64,000 bases of DNA, taken from assembly GCA_942490985.1 (NCBI GenBank), contig CALNYW010000002.1, positions 377,409 through 441,408 on the forward strand, given 5' to 3'. Numbering within the stretch: the first letter of the stretch is position 1; every line of letters begins with the position of its first letter. Both the position numbers and the translations under genes were made by a program. The notes under the pieces were generated by a model, which did not search any database, had not been told where the DNA came from, and saw only the letters and a program-made list of their open reading frames with translations. Of this stretch, positions 8,871 through 18,292 are shown piece after piece. The DNA is from Thiosocius sp942490985 (GTDB taxonomy: Bacteria; Pseudomonadota; Gammaproteobacteria; Chromatiales; Chromatiaceae).

Positions 8871-10163
8871 ATGGCTGACAGCAATCAACCCCGCGCTATC
8901 GACAAGGTCAATGCCTCGTTGAAGAAGCGCTACGCGAGTGAGAAGCGGTTCAAGGCCATGGGGCTGAGCGCGGTGATCCTCGGCCTGCTGTTCGTGACGT
9001 TGCTGTTCACGGACATCATCAGTAAAGGCTACACGGCGTTCGTGCAGACGCACATCAGCCTGGAGGTCTACTTCGATCCTGCCGTGATCGACCCGCAAGG
9101 GACTGGCGATATGGAAGCGATCGCGCGCGCCGATTTCCGCCAGCTCGCGCGACAGCCATTGCGCGAGCTGTTCCCTGAGGTTTCGTCTCGCCGAGATAAG
9201 CGGGCGCTTTATAGGATCGTGAGCAGCGGTGCGCCGTTCCAGTTGCTCGACATGGTGCGCGAAGACCCGAGCCTGATTGGCCAGCGCATGACCGTCGATC
9301 TGCTGGCCGACGATGATATCGACATGCTCGTCAAGGGCTATATCGATCGCAACGCACCGCCGGCGGATCGCCGGGTCAACGACACCGTGATCGGGTGGGT
9401 CGACAAGCTGGAGTCCGAAGGCCGGGTGGTCAAGAACTTCAACACTCGGTTCTTTACCAATGGCGATTCCCGCGAGCCCGAACTCGCCGGGATCGGCGGT
9501 GCGGCGGCCGGTTCTTTCTACACGCTGCTGGTGACGTTGACGTTGTCGTTCCCGATCGGCGTGGCCGCGGCGATATACCTTGAAGAGTTCGCACCGAAGA
9601 ACCGTTGGACCGACCTGATCGAGGTGAATATCAACAACCTCGCTGCGGTGCCGTCGATCGTGTTCGGCCTGTTGGGTCTCGCGATGTTCATCAACCTGTT
9701 CGGCCTGCCGCGATCCGCCCCGCTGGTCGGTGGCCTGGTGCTGACGCTGATGACCTTGCCGACCATCATCATCGCGTCGCGGGCGGCGTTGAAGTCGGTG
9801 CCGCCGTCGATCCGCGAGGCCGCGCTCGGCGTCGGTGCATCGAGAATGCAGACGGTCTTTCATCACGTGTTGCCGTTGGCGATGCCTGGCATGTTGACGG
9901 GCACGATCATCGGCATGGCCCAGGCGCTCGGCGAGACTGCGCCGCTGCTGATGATCGGCATGGTCGCCTTCATCGTCGATATCCCGGGTGGTCCGATGGA
10001 TCCGTCGACGGTGCTGCCGGTCCAGGTCTATTTGTGGGCCGACAGCCCGGAACGCGCGTTTGTCGAACGGACGTCTGCCGCGATCATTGTGCTGTTGGCC
10101 TTCCTAATTGCAATGAACACCTTTGCTGTCATGATGCGCAAGCGCTTTGAGCGTCGCTGGTAA
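8871..10163 (+). CDS. pstA: Phosphate ABC transporter permease PstA
   Basis: 430 residues, again the long environmental form. A cytoplasmic N-terminus is followed by TM1 (about 32-52), a large periplasmic insertion of about 150 residues, and the permease core from about 205. The EAA-type loop REAALGVGASRMQTVFHHVL marks the PstB contact. It pairs with PstC in the inner membrane. Position and spacing (6 bases after pstC, 27 before pstB) show one transcript. The periplasmic insertions in both permeases have no role I can name from sequence. Confidence 0.95.
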   Translation: MADSNQPRAIDKVNASLKKRYASEKRFKAMGLSAVILGLLFVTLLFTDIISKGYTAFVQTHISLEVYFDPAVIDPQGTGDMEAIARADFRQLARQPLRELFPEVSSRRDKRALYRIVSSGAPFQLLDMVREDPSLIGQRMTVDLLADDDIDMLVKGYIDRNAPPADRRVNDTVIGWVDKLESEGRVVKNFNTRFFTNGDSREPELAGIGGAAAGSFYTLLVTLTLSFPIGVAAAIYLEEFAPKNRWTDLIEVNINNLAAVPSIVFGLLGLAMFINLFGLPRSAPLVGGLVLTLMTLPTIIIASRAALKSVPPSIREAALGVGASRMQTVFHHVLPLAMPGMLTGTIIGMAQALGETAPLLMIGMVAFIVDIPGGPMDPSTVLPVQVYLWADSPERAFVERTSAAIIVLLAFLIAMNTFAVMMRKRFERRW

Positions 10164-10190
10164 TGACCAAAGCGGATCGAGGATAATAGT

Positions 10191-11060
10191 ATGAGTACAG
10201 GCGAAACCGTAGCGGTCGAAGTCATGGAAGAGTCAGAGGAAATAGCGCAAAGCTCACGCCCGCTCGAAGACGGGTTCAAGACCGTCGGCGAGGTCCGTGC
10301 CGCCAACGCGCGCATGACGACAACCGATGTCAATGTGTACTACGGCGACAAGCATGCGATCAAGAATGTCGACCTGGATATCGGCAATAACCAGGTCATC
10401 GCGATGATCGGTCCATCCGGTTGCGGCAAGTCGACATTCCTGCGCTGCCTCAACCGGATGAACGACACCATCGATATCTGTCGCGTGACCGGCGAGATCA
10501 AACTCGACGCGCAGGACATCTACGACAAGAAACTCGATGTCGTGCCGTTGCGGGCGCAGGTCGGGATGGTTTTTCAAAAGCCCAATCCTTTTCCGAAATC
10601 GATCTACGACAACATCGCTTACGGCCCGCGGATTCATGGCCTGGCAACCAGCAGCAGCGAGCTGGATGAGGTCGTCGAGAGAAGCCTTACGCGTGCCGGG
10701 CTCTGGCAGGAGGTCAAGGATCGTCTCGACCAACCGGGTACCGGCTTGTCGGGTGGTCAGCAACAGCGCTTGTGTATCGCGCGCACGATCGCGGTTGAGC
10801 CGGAGGTCATCTTGATGGATGAGCCTTGTTCGGCACTCGATCCGATCGCGACCGCCAAGGTCGAAGAACTGATCGACGAACTGCGCGAGGAGTACACCAT
10901 CGCGATCGTCACCCACTCGATGCAACAGGCGGCCCGCGTCTCGCAACGCACCGCTTACTTCCATCTCGGCAACCTCGTCGAGGTCGGCGAAACTACGCAG
11001 ATCTTCACCAACCCGCAGCATAAGCTGACCGAGGATTACATCACCGGTCGATTCGGCTGA
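10191..11060 (+). CDS. pstB: Phosphate ABC transporter ATPase PstB
   Basis: 289 residues. Walker A is GPSGCGKST, the signature LSGGQQQR, Walker B VILMDEPCSALDP and the switch His lies in VTHSMQQAARVS, all typical of PstB. A polar N-terminal extension of about 35 residues precedes the ATPase fold. It energises phosphate import through PstCA and, with PhoU, reports transporter state to PhoR. Confidence 0.97.
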   Translation: MSTGETVAVEVMEESEEIAQSSRPLEDGFKTVGEVRAANARMTTTDVNVYYGDKHAIKNVDLDIGNNQVIAMIGPSGCGKSTFLRCLNRMNDTIDICRVTGEIKLDAQDIYDKKLDVVPLRAQVGMVFQKPNPFPKSIYDNIAYGPRIHGLATSSSELDEVVERSLTRAGLWQEVKDRLDQPGTGLSGGQQQRLCIARTIAVEPEVILMDEPCSALDPIATAKVEELIDELREEYTIAIVTHSMQQAARVSQRTAYFHLGNLVEVGETTQIFTNPQHKLTEDYITGRFG

Positions 11061-11087
11061 TTAGGGACGACGCGGGATACATCCCCG

Positions 11088-11813
11088 GTGACTGAGTCGC
11101 AGACTCGGCCCGACGATCCGCATATCCTGTCGCGGTTTGACGGCGATCTGGGCGACTTTCGTCGCCTGGTACTCGAGATGGGCGATCTGGTCCATCAGCA
11201 GGCGCTGCTGGCCAGCGCCGCGGTAACCGATTGTGACATCGCCCAGGCACGGACGGTGATTGGCCAGCGTCGGCCGATCCGTGAACTCGATATGGCGGCA
11301 CTCGAGGCCAATGCCCGGATTGTCGCGATCCACCAGCCCGTGGCACGTGACCTGCGGTTTGTCATGACGCTGTCTCGGGCGATTTACGATCTCGAACGCA
11401 TCAGTGGCGAAGCGGTGCGTCTGGCCGATCTCGCCGAAGGTTTGTACGAGCAAAACCTGTCGGCAAGCCAGTGTGCGATTTTCGAAGATGTCGGGCGCAT
11501 GGCGGAACCGGCCATTGGCCTGTTGGCCCGGAGCCTGGCCGCGTTGGCCAACGAGGATGTCAATGCAGCGGTCCGGGTTGCGCTGGACTCGAAGGCCCTT
11601 GAGAAGGTATTCACCGGTTCAATCCGGCGCATGTCGACCTACGTGATGCAGGACCCACGCAACATCCCCTGGGTGATCGATGCGACGCTTGGCCTTCGCG
11701 CGATGGAGCGCATCGGCGATCACGCCTGCAGCCTGGCCCGCAACATTATCTTCTCGATCACCGGGAAAGATGTCCGCCACGCGAGCATCGAGTTACTGGA
11801 CACATCGGCCTGA
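11088..11813 (+). CDS. phoU: Phosphate signalling regulator PhoU
   Basis: 241 residues starting at GTG 11088, 27 bases after pstB. Two PhoU three-helix bundles are visible (about 15-105 and 120-220), with the metal-site helices carrying ELDMAALEANARIVA and, in the second repeat, GLRAMERIGDHACSLARNI. PhoU restrains PhoR when phosphate is plentiful and prevents toxic uptake. It closes the pst operon and converges on the small membrane protein gene downstream. Confidence 0.95.
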   Translation: MTESQTRPDDPHILSRFDGDLGDFRRLVLEMGDLVHQQALLASAAVTDCDIAQARTVIGQRRPIRELDMAALEANARIVAIHQPVARDLRFVMTLSRAIYDLERISGEAVRLADLAEGLYEQNLSASQCAIFEDVGRMAEPAIGLLARSLAALANEDVNAAVRVALDSKALEKVFTGSIRRMSTYVMQDPRNIPWVIDATLGLRAMERIGDHACSLARNIIFSITGKDVRHASIELLDTSA

Positions 11814-11827
11814 AGATTCGTGCTGGT

Positions 11828-12142
11828 TCAGAACACCAGCGTGTTGCGGAAATGTAGTCCCCAAACAAACAGCAGACTCGCGCTGGCAGCAAGATCCCAC
11901 CACATGCGTCGGCGTTTTACGCGTCGGATGTCGTCGGGTTGCTCGATCATGAAGACGCGGTTCATCAGCGCGTCCAGCAGCAACACGAAGAAAAACAGCA
12001 CCACAACGGATGGGATGATGTAGGCGGTCAATACCCCGATACCCTCCGGATACATGTCGGCAAACATCACCATCGGCAGGCTGAAAAACGCCAGGCCGAT
12101 CAGGGTCAGGCGCAGGCCGCCTATGTCGTCGAAGATCTTCAT
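11828..12142 (-). CDS. Small inner-membrane protein of unknown function
   Basis: 104 residues with three predicted membrane segments (about 11-30, 37-59 and 83-101) and a basic cytoplasmic patch, DDIRRVKRRR, between the second and third. I recognise no family. The charge pattern is regular and the gene fits exactly between phoU and the next gene, so I treat it as real. It is convergent with phoU, with 14 bases between stops, so it is unlikely to belong to the phosphate operon. Confidence 0.65.
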   Translation of the reverse strand: MKIFDDIGGLRLTLIGLAFFSLPMVMFADMYPEGIGVLTAYIIPSVVVLFFFVLLLDALMNRVFMIEQPDDIRRVKRRRMWWDLAASASLLFVWGLHFRNTLVF

Positions 12143-12220
12143 TCTGTGTGTTCTTGTCTGTTGTGGTCCGGCGCGGGGCTTGCTGATAGGCTCTCGTCGC
12201 TCACGAGCCGCGATACTACT

Positions 12221-12538
12221 ATGCCGTCAGCCCCTGCCGCCCCTCCCGATCACGTCGTTGTGCAGTTGATTGACCTGATCGATCGCCTACGCAACGAGAC
12301 CGTCGCTTGCTTCGAGCAACCGGGCGATCAGCAGCAATGGTACAACCGCGGCTATGCGAACGGTATCGTGTTGGCGCTTTGCGAGCTCGAGCAGTTCGAT
12401 GCGTTGGCTGATCGCGTGGTAGATGATGTGGCGCTGATTGAAGCAACGGTCGGCCTGCCCTGGGGCAAGGCCTATCGCCATGGCGAAACCATGGGCCGTC
12501 GCGAAACTTACGAAATTGCAGGGATTCAATCGTCATGA
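12221..12538 (+). CDS. Small hypothetical protein coupled to xthA
   Basis: About 105 residues from ATG 12221; the open frame extends further upstream, but that part overlaps the divergent membrane protein gene. Mostly helical, with WYNRGYANGIVLALCEL near the middle and a positively charged tail. The stop overlaps the xthA start (ATGA), so translation of the two is probably coupled. I do not recognise the family. Residue composition is that of a soluble cytoplasmic protein. Confidence 0.65.
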   Translation: MPSAPAAPPDHVVVQLIDLIDRLRNETVACFEQPGDQQQWYNRGYANGIVLALCELEQFDALADRVVDDVALIEATVGLPWGKAYRHGETMGRRETYEIAGIQSS

Positions 12539-13347
12539 CTCGAGTCGTCTCGTTCAATATCAACGGTGTCCGCGCGCGCCCCCATCAGCTCGAGGCGCTG
12601 CGCGACCGCTATGATCCGGACATCATCGGCCTGCAGGAAACCAAGGTGCAGGACGCCGATTTTCCGCGCCAGATGATCGAGGATCTGGGTTACCACGTCG
12701 CCTTTTATGGCCAGAAGGGCCACTACGGGGTTGCCCTCGTGTCGAAGCAGCCGCCGGTGGCGGTCGAATACGGCCTGCCGAGTGACGATGGCGACGCGCA
12801 ACGACGATTGATCGGCGCGAGCTATGCGATCGATGGCCGCACGCTCACGGTGCTGAACGGCTACTTTCCACAGGGCGATAGCCGTGCCCATCCGACCAAA
12901 TTTCCGCACAAGCAGCGTTTCTACGGCGAACTCGCCGCGCTGCTTACCGAAAAGTACTCGCCGGAGCAGGACCTGTTGGTGATCGGCGATATGAATGTCG
13001 CGCCGGTCGACCAGGATATCGGGATCGGTCCCGCCAATGCGAAGCGCTGGCTGCGGGAAGGCAAGTGCAGCTTCCTGCCCGAGGAGCGCGAATGGCTGAG
13101 TCACCTGACCGGTTGGGGACTGGCGGATACCTTCCGCGAGCGCTTTCCGGAGGTGGACGACCGATTCAGCTGGTTCGATTACCGCAGCCGCGGATTCGAG
13201 CGCGAGCCCAAGCGCGGGCTGCGGATCGACCTGATGCTGGCGACGACCGCACTGCAGCCGCGGGTCGCCGATGCCGGTATTGCGTACGATATCCGCAGCA
13301 TGGAGAAGCCGTCCGATCACTGTCCGATTTGGGTCGACCTGGATTGA
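12535..13347 (+). CDS. xthA: Exodeoxyribonuclease III XthA
   Basis: 270 residues of the EEP (endonuclease/exonuclease/phosphatase) fold. Catalytic motifs are all present: SFNINGVRAR (N7-type), LQETK (metal Glu), GDMNVAP (Asp/Asn pair) and SDHCPI (His base). It cleaves 5' to AP sites and degrades duplex DNA 3'-5' in base-excision repair. The start codon overlaps the stop of the preceding small gene. Confidence 0.96.
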   Translation: MTRVVSFNINGVRARPHQLEALRDRYDPDIIGLQETKVQDADFPRQMIEDLGYHVAFYGQKGHYGVALVSKQPPVAVEYGLPSDDGDAQRRLIGASYAIDGRTLTVLNGYFPQGDSRAHPTKFPHKQRFYGELAALLTEKYSPEQDLLVIGDMNVAPVDQDIGIGPANAKRWLREGKCSFLPEEREWLSHLTGWGLADTFRERFPEVDDRFSWFDYRSRGFEREPKRGLRIDLMLATTALQPRVADAGIAYDIRSMEKPSDHCPIWVDLD

Positions 13348-13369
13348 CTCGGCGGCGCAGTCGGCGTCA

Positions 13370-14143
13370 ATGGTGCGGGCAGTGCTTTGGATCCTGAAAA
13401 TTGGCGGTTTGGTATACCTCGGGTTTGGCGCGCTGCTTTACTTTGGTCAGCGCAGCATGATGTATCTGCCGGTGGCTGAGAACCCGGCCGAAGACCTTGG
13501 CGTGGAATGGCTCCGGGTCGACGGGGCATCGGTCAAGCTGTGGGTCGTTAACCCCGGGGCGTCGCGGGCATTGCTGTACTTCGGTGGCAACGCCGAGGAC
13601 GTCTACTTCAATGCGCGCGACTTCGCCGAGCGCCTGCCCGGTCACACGGTCTATCTCGTCAACTACCGCGGTTATGGCGGCAGCTCGGGCAGCCCATCCG
13701 AGGGCGCGTTGTTCGCCGATGCGCTGACGGTGTTCGATGCCGTGCGGCCGCGCCACCAGGGTGTCGATGTGATGGGGCGCAGCCTCGGCAGCGGGATCGC
13801 GGTCTACCTCGCGAGCGAACGCGACATCGGCCGCCTGGTGCTGGCGACCCCACACGACAGCGCCGCGGCCATCGCCCGCCGCCTGTATCCGGTTTACCCG
13901 ATTGATTGGCTGCTCAAAGACCGTTTTGACAGCGTCCGCTACGCCTCGGCAGTGACCGGGCCGGTGATGCTGCTGATCGCCGAGCACGACCGAATTATCC
14001 CGCCGGCACATTCCACGCGACTGGCCGAGGCGTTCCGGCCGGCGCAGGTCGATGCGGTGGTCGTCTCAGGCGCAGACCACAATTCGATTGCCGGGTTCGA
14101 ACGCTATTGGTCAGCGCTCGCGGATTTTCTCGGCCACCACTGA
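13370..14143 (+). CDS. Alpha/beta hydrolase (YfhR/ABHD13-like)
   Basis: 257 residues from ATG 13370, 22 bases after xthA; the longer open frame overlaps xthA. An N-terminal hydrophobic anchor (about 5-24) is followed by an alpha/beta-hydrolase fold. The nucleophile elbow is MGRSLGSG, the oxyanion region YFGGNAE, the acid is in IAEHDRI and the His in GADHNSI. This pattern fits membrane-anchored serine hydrolases of the YfhR/ABHD13 group; the substrate cannot be told from sequence. Confidence 0.85.
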   Translation: MVRAVLWILKIGGLVYLGFGALLYFGQRSMMYLPVAENPAEDLGVEWLRVDGASVKLWVVNPGASRALLYFGGNAEDVYFNARDFAERLPGHTVYLVNYRGYGGSSGSPSEGALFADALTVFDAVRPRHQGVDVMGRSLGSGIAVYLASERDIGRLVLATPHDSAAAIARRLYPVYPIDWLLKDRFDSVRYASAVTGPVMLLIAEHDRIIPPAHSTRLAEAFRPAQVDAVVVSGADHNSIAGFERYWSALADFLGHH

Positions 14144-14153
14144 TAGGCAGCCT

Positions 14154-14708
14154 TCAGCGCGGTTGCTTGCGCTTTGGCAAGACATACTGGGTCGGTTCTT
14201 CGGGGGGAACCGGACGGTGCCCCGGCCGTGGTTTGCCGTGCCGTGGCCAACCCGGCCGAAACGCGGGGTGATCGCCAGGCCCGGCCCACTCGGCCGGGTA
14301 GCGGGGACGGGGCCGCCGTGGATAAACCGGGTAGGCCGGCGCTACGGGATAGTTGTCATTCCAGCTCGGTGGCGGGTAGGGATAGGCCTGCCAGTTCGGC
14401 GGTGCAGCTTGCGAACGTTGTCGATCACGCCGTGCCTGTTCACGGGCCTTGGCGGTTTCCTCGCGCTGTTCGGCCATCGCCTCGCTGGTCTGAATCGCCT
14501 GTTCGGCGCGTTCGCGGGCCAGCTTTACGTCCGCCTCGCTGGGGGCGGGCGGTAGCGCTACCGGCTCGCTGACGATGGCCTGCTCGGTTGGTCGGTCGCT
14601 GAATGTCACTGCACCATCGGCATCGACCGAGCGGTAGACCTGCTCGGCGCCAACGGCGTGGGCCAAGACAGCGATCAGCAAGAGCATTTGGGGGCGGAAT
14701 TCGTTCAT
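14154..14708 (-). CDS. DUF4124-type secreted protein with Pro-rich tail
   Basis: 184 residues. A Sec signal (about 1-21, ending VGAEQ) precedes a DUF4124 motif (QVYRSVDADGAVTFSDRPTE), then a Lys/Glu/Ala coiled-coil stretch (about 58-95) and a Pro/Tyr/Arg-rich C-terminal half. DUF4124 proteins are periplasmic or envelope proteins of unknown function. A second DUF4124 protein lies at 17837-18292. The low-complexity tail makes the exact role unclear. Confidence 0.75.
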   Translation of the reverse strand: MNEFRPQMLLLIAVLAHAVGAEQVYRSVDADGAVTFSDRPTEQAIVSEPVALPPAPSEADVKLARERAEQAIQTSEAMAEQREETAKAREQARRDRQRSQAAPPNWQAYPYPPPSWNDNYPVAPAYPVYPRRPRPRYPAEWAGPGDHPAFRPGWPRHGKPRPGHRPVPPEEPTQYVLPKRKQPR

Positions 14709-14733
14709 CAGCGTCGTCTCATTGGGTGGCTGT

Positions 14734-16035
14734 TCATGTGGCGATCGCCTGCAGCCGCTTTTCGTCGGCGCTCAGTCCCGTCACGGTGACGGCCAGCAGC
14801 GTGTTGCCCAGGTCTTGGCCGCCACTGGCGGGCAACTGCACCCGGAGATAATTCGGCGTGTAGCCAACCCAGTGTTCGTCGCCTGTGCGGTCCGCCTCCA
14901 AATGCTCGATCAGCACCGGATAAGTCTGACCGACCGCTTGCTCGAGCACCTGTCGCCGGCCCTGTTCGGCGAGCCCATGGAGTTGCTGGCTGCGCGCGCG
15001 TTTGACCTCGCGTGAGACCGGGTCAGGCAGTCCGGCCGCCTTGGTGCCCGCACGCGGCGAGTAGGCGAAGATGTGGATGTGGCCGAAGCCGATCGATTCG
15101 GTGAACCCCAGGGTTTGTTGCCATTCGGCATCGGTCTCGCCCGGGTAGCCGACGATAATGTCGGTGGTCACGTTGAAACCCGGCGCGGCAGCCCGCGCCC
15201 GATCGACCAAGGCGGTGAATTCCCCGGTCCGACAGCGCCGTGACATCCGCCGCAACACGCTGTCGGCACCGCTCTGAATCGGTAGATGCAGATGCGGCAT
15301 GACGCGCGGGTCGGCAAACAACGCCCAAAACGCGTCGTGCAGTTCCCAGGGCTCCAGCGACCCGAGGCGGATGCGCGGGATGTCGGTCTCGCGCAACAGG
15401 GTCTCGACCAGTTCGGCCAGGTCTGTCTCCAGGTCGCTGCCGTAGCCGCCGAGGTGCACGCCGGCCAAGACGACTTCGTTGACCCCGGCGGCGTGAACGC
15501 GATTGACCTCGTCGACCACTTCGGCGACCGGGCGGCTGCGTTCCTCGCCGCGTGCGCGGGTGACGATGCAGAACGCGCAGCGGTAACGGCAGCCATCCTG
15601 CACCTTAATGAAGGCACGCTGACGACCGCGGGCAAACAGGGTCTGTTCGCCAGGTTCGGTAGCGCTTTCGGGCATCAGGGGCAGATCGAGTTCACGTGCC
15701 GCGATATCGACCAGGCGATCTTTGTCGTGGTTCGGAACGATCAGGTCGACGCCGAGTTCGGCGAGCGTGTTCGAACCGCCGCCGTCGGTGTCGAGCGACG
15801 CATAGCAACCGCTGACGACCAGCTTGGCCGCCGGGTTGCTGCGTTGCGCACGACGTACCAACTGGCGCGACTTGCGCACCGATTCCCGGGTCACCGCGCA
15901 GCTGTTGATCAGGATCAGGTCGGCTTGGGCGGCGTCGTCGGTCAGGTCGTAACCACGGGCCCGGCAGTCACGCGACCAGGTCTCGAGTTCGGCTTCGTTC
16001 AAACGGCAGCCAAGGGCTTGCAGGAATACGCGCAT
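14734..16035 (-). CDS. mtaB: tRNA t6A37 methylthiotransferase MtaB
   Basis: 433 residues from the ATG at 16035 (MRVFLQALGCRLNEAELE); the open frame begins further upstream but nothing there resembles the family. The N-terminal MTTase domain supplies cluster cysteines in LGCRLN, INSCAVT and VSGCYAS. The radical-SAM triad is CRYRCAFC, and a TRAM domain ends the protein. MtaB adds a methylthio group to t6A at position 37 of tRNAs reading ANN codons. It overlaps no neighbour and is transcribed towards the DUF4124 gene. Confidence 0.92.
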   Translation of the reverse strand: MRVFLQALGCRLNEAELETWSRDCRARGYDLTDDAAQADLILINSCAVTRESVRKSRQLVRRAQRSNPAAKLVVSGCYASLDTDGGGSNTLAELGVDLIVPNHDKDRLVDIAARELDLPLMPESATEPGEQTLFARGRQRAFIKVQDGCRYRCAFCIVTRARGEERSRPVAEVVDEVNRVHAAGVNEVVLAGVHLGGYGSDLETDLAELVETLLRETDIPRIRLGSLEPWELHDAFWALFADPRVMPHLHLPIQSGADSVLRRMSRRCRTGEFTALVDRARAAAPGFNVTTDIIVGYPGETDAEWQQTLGFTESIGFGHIHIFAYSPRAGTKAAGLPDPVSREVKRARSQQLHGLAEQGRRQVLEQAVGQTYPVLIEHLEADRTGDEHWVGYTPNYLRVQLPASGGQDLGNTLLAVTVTGLSADEKRLQAIAT

Positions 16036-16135
16036 GACGGGTCGGATCGGACAAAACATCATCTTATCCGTCTCGCGCAGGGGGATCACGGGAAAGTCGC
16101 AGGGTGGTCGGCGCCTCGAGCCACGCTGAACGGTT

Positions 16136-17662
16136 ATGCTTGGCGTCATGACCGAACTGGAGACATTGGCCGGGTTGTTGCGGACGCATGCCGATTTGCT
16201 GCTGATCGGTGCCGCGGCGTTGATTTTGCTGTTGCTGATCAGCGTGCTGATCCGCCAGGCGGGGGCGCGCCAGGCGTTGCGTGACGAGCTCGGCGACCAG
16301 CGTGCGCTGTTGCGCGAGGTGCGTGACGAGATCGGCGACGACGTGGCGCAGAGTCGCCAACAACTCCAGGAGACGGTCAGCGCCGGCCTGATGCGGCTGC
16401 AGGATCTGTTGGATCAGAAGATCGGCGCGTTGCAGCGCCAGAGTCTGCAGGATGCCGCGGCGCTCAAGACCGAGCTGATCGAGCGTTTCGAGATCCAGCG
16501 CAAGGCGGTCGGTGACAGCCTCGCCGATGGTCGCCTGGCCCAGCAGCGTGAATCGGCCAACCTGCGCGAATCCCTGGAAGCCTCGCTGACCCGCCATCGC
16601 GAGGTCGCCGAGGCACACCAGCGCGAGGCCCTGAAGAGTCAGCAAGAGGCGCTGACCAGCGGCATGGCGGCGATGGCCAAACAGGTCAGCGACGCTTTCC
16701 GCAGCTCGTCGGATGAGTTGGGCAAGCGGGTCGACGGCCTGACCAAGACCACCGACGGGCGCCTGGCAGAGATCAGTGGCCAGGTCGAAAAGCGCCTGGC
16801 CGAGGGTTTCGAGAAGACCACCGAGACCTTTACCAAGGTCCTCGAGCACCTGACGCGCATCGACGAGGCGCAGAAACGCATCACCGAGCTGTCGACCAAC
16901 GTCGTCAGCCTGCAAGAGGTGCTGACCGACAAGCGCTCGCGCGGTGCGTTCGGCGAGGTGCAGCTCAACGGGCTGGTGCGCAACGTGATGCCCGAGGGCA
17001 GTTTCAGCTTTCAGCACACCCTGAGCACGGGCGCCCGGGTCGATTGTCTGCTGACCCTGCCGGCGCCGACCGGCAACGTCGCGATCGATGCCAAGTTTCC
17101 GCTCGAGAGCTTCCAGGCGATGATGGACAACGATGCGCCGGATACCGAACGGGCCCGCGCCACCCGCCAGTTCAAGCTGGATATTCGCAAGCACATCAAG
17201 GATATCGCGGCGAAATACCTGATCCCCGGCGAAACCGCCGACGGCGCGGTGATGTTTCTACCGGCCGAGGCGATCTTCGCCGAGATTCACGCGCATTTCC
17301 CCGAATTGGTCGACGAGTCGCAGCGCGCCCGCGTGTGGCTGGTGTCGCCGACCACGCTGATGGCGGTGCTGACCACCGCGCGCGCGGTGCTGAAAGACGA
17401 GGCGACCCGCAAACAGGTGCACATCATCCAGGACCATCTGCGCAAGCTGTCGGAGGATTTCGGCCGCTTCCAGCAACGCATGGACAAGCTGTCGGTGCAT
17501 ATCCGCCAGGCCCATGACGACGTCCGGCAGGTCAATACCTCGGCGAAAAAGATCAGCGCGCGCTTCGAAGATATCGACAAGGTCGAACTGCCGCCGCCAG
17601 AGGACGAAGACGATGAGTCGCCGGCCGACAGCGCGTTGCCGGCGACCGGTCGCGACGCCTAG
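16136..17662 (+). CDS. rmuC: RmuC-family DNA recombination protein
   Basis: 508 residues (ATG 16136; an in-frame ATG at 16148 is equally plausible). A single TM segment (about 19-40) is followed by a long coiled coil (about 45-250) and the RmuC nuclease-like domain (about 260-470) with RSRGAFGEVQL, VDCLLTLP and AIDAKFPLESF. RmuC limits inversions at short repeats, probably as a restriction-endonuclease-fold enzyme acting on replication or recombination intermediates. It is divergent from mtaB. Length and domain order match the family. Confidence 0.92.
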   Translation: MLGVMTELETLAGLLRTHADLLLIGAAALILLLLISVLIRQAGARQALRDELGDQRALLREVRDEIGDDVAQSRQQLQETVSAGLMRLQDLLDQKIGALQRQSLQDAAALKTELIERFEIQRKAVGDSLADGRLAQQRESANLRESLEASLTRHREVAEAHQREALKSQQEALTSGMAAMAKQVSDAFRSSSDELGKRVDGLTKTTDGRLAEISGQVEKRLAEGFEKTTETFTKVLEHLTRIDEAQKRITELSTNVVSLQEVLTDKRSRGAFGEVQLNGLVRNVMPEGSFSFQHTLSTGARVDCLLTLPAPTGNVAIDAKFPLESFQAMMDNDAPDTERARATRQFKLDIRKHIKDIAAKYLIPGETADGAVMFLPAEAIFAEIHAHFPELVDESQRARVWLVSPTTLMAVLTTARAVLKDEATRKQVHIIQDHLRKLSEDFGRFQQRMDKLSVHIRQAHDDVRQVNTSAKKISARFEDIDKVELPPPEDEDDESPADSALPATGRDA

Positions 17663-17682
17663 GTCGTCCGCCGCCCGACCTG

Positions 17683-17815
17683 TCGACGGCAGGCACAGCC
17701 AGCTCTCCGCGAACGGGACCTTGTAGGTTGGCCTGTGGCCGACGACGGCAGGCACAGCCAGCCCTACGGTGTGGATCGATGTCATCGGGAGTAGGTCGGG
17801 CTCCGCCCGACGGCC
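17683..17815. repeat. Dispersed GC-rich hairpin repeats between rmuC and the DUF4124 gene
   Basis: Two copies of CGACGGCAGGCACAGCCAGC (about 17693 and 17743) bracket GTAGGTTGGCCTGTGGCC, and a third hairpin GTCGGGC-TCC-GCCCGAC sits at about 17795-17811. They share words with the 63-bp array at 21.9 kb and with the copies at 50.6-57.8 kb. They lie between convergent genes, a usual place for REP-like sequences. Confidence 0.7.
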
Positions 17816-17836
17816 CAACATCCGGCGCAGTCGCGC

Positions 17837-18292
17837 CTATTGACAGTTTTCGTCGATCGCTTTTTGCGCCTCGGCCCGTTTCGCCTCGCGCTGTTCGGCC
17901 GAGAGACGCTGCACCGAGCCGTCAGGCATCTGGAACAGCTGACGTGCGCGGCCTTCCAGGCCCGCCAGATTGCTGCGCGCCTGCGCGCAGCGCGCTTTGG
18001 TCCGCTCCGCCTCGGCCAGTCGTTCAGCCGCCTCGCTGGCGGCCAGATCCTTGTCTTCGCGAAAATCGGCCGATCGTTGGATCTGCTCTTGCAGGCGTTT
18101 CTGCGCGACCTCCGGGCTTTCCGCGGGCGGCGGCGGTGGCTTGACCAATTCGCTTTGCCGGGACTCGGGTGGCGCGAATTGTGAGTACACAACCTCGCCG
18201 TTTTCGTCGATCCACTTGTGGACACCACCCGCTGCAGAGGCGGGCAGCGTCGTCAGGAGAAAAATTCCGGCAAAGAGGGAGCGGCGAGACAT
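17837..18292 (-). CDS. DUF4124-type secreted protein
   Basis: 151 residues with a Sec signal (about 1-21, TTLPASAAGG), a DUF4124 motif (VHKWIDENGEVVYSQFAPP) and a helical Glu/Ala/Arg-rich remainder with two cysteines (ARCAQARS near 103 and the C-terminal ENCQ) that might pair. Envelope location is likely. It is a distant paralogue of the protein at 14154-14708. No function is known for the family. Confidence 0.8.
   Translation of the reverse strand: MSRRSLFAGIFLLTTLPASAAGGVHKWIDENGEVVYSQFAPPESRQSELVKPPPPPAESPEVAQKRLQEQIQRSADFREDKDLAASEAAERLAEAERTKARCAQARSNLAGLEGRARQLFQMPDGSVQRLSAEQREAKRAEAQKAIDENCQ

Noticed and set aside
7569..9866. 765-codon reverse frame opposite pstC-pstA
   Set aside because: A shadow of two well-identified permease genes in a GC-rich genome; its composition (Arg/Gln/His-rich) is typical of antisense frames.
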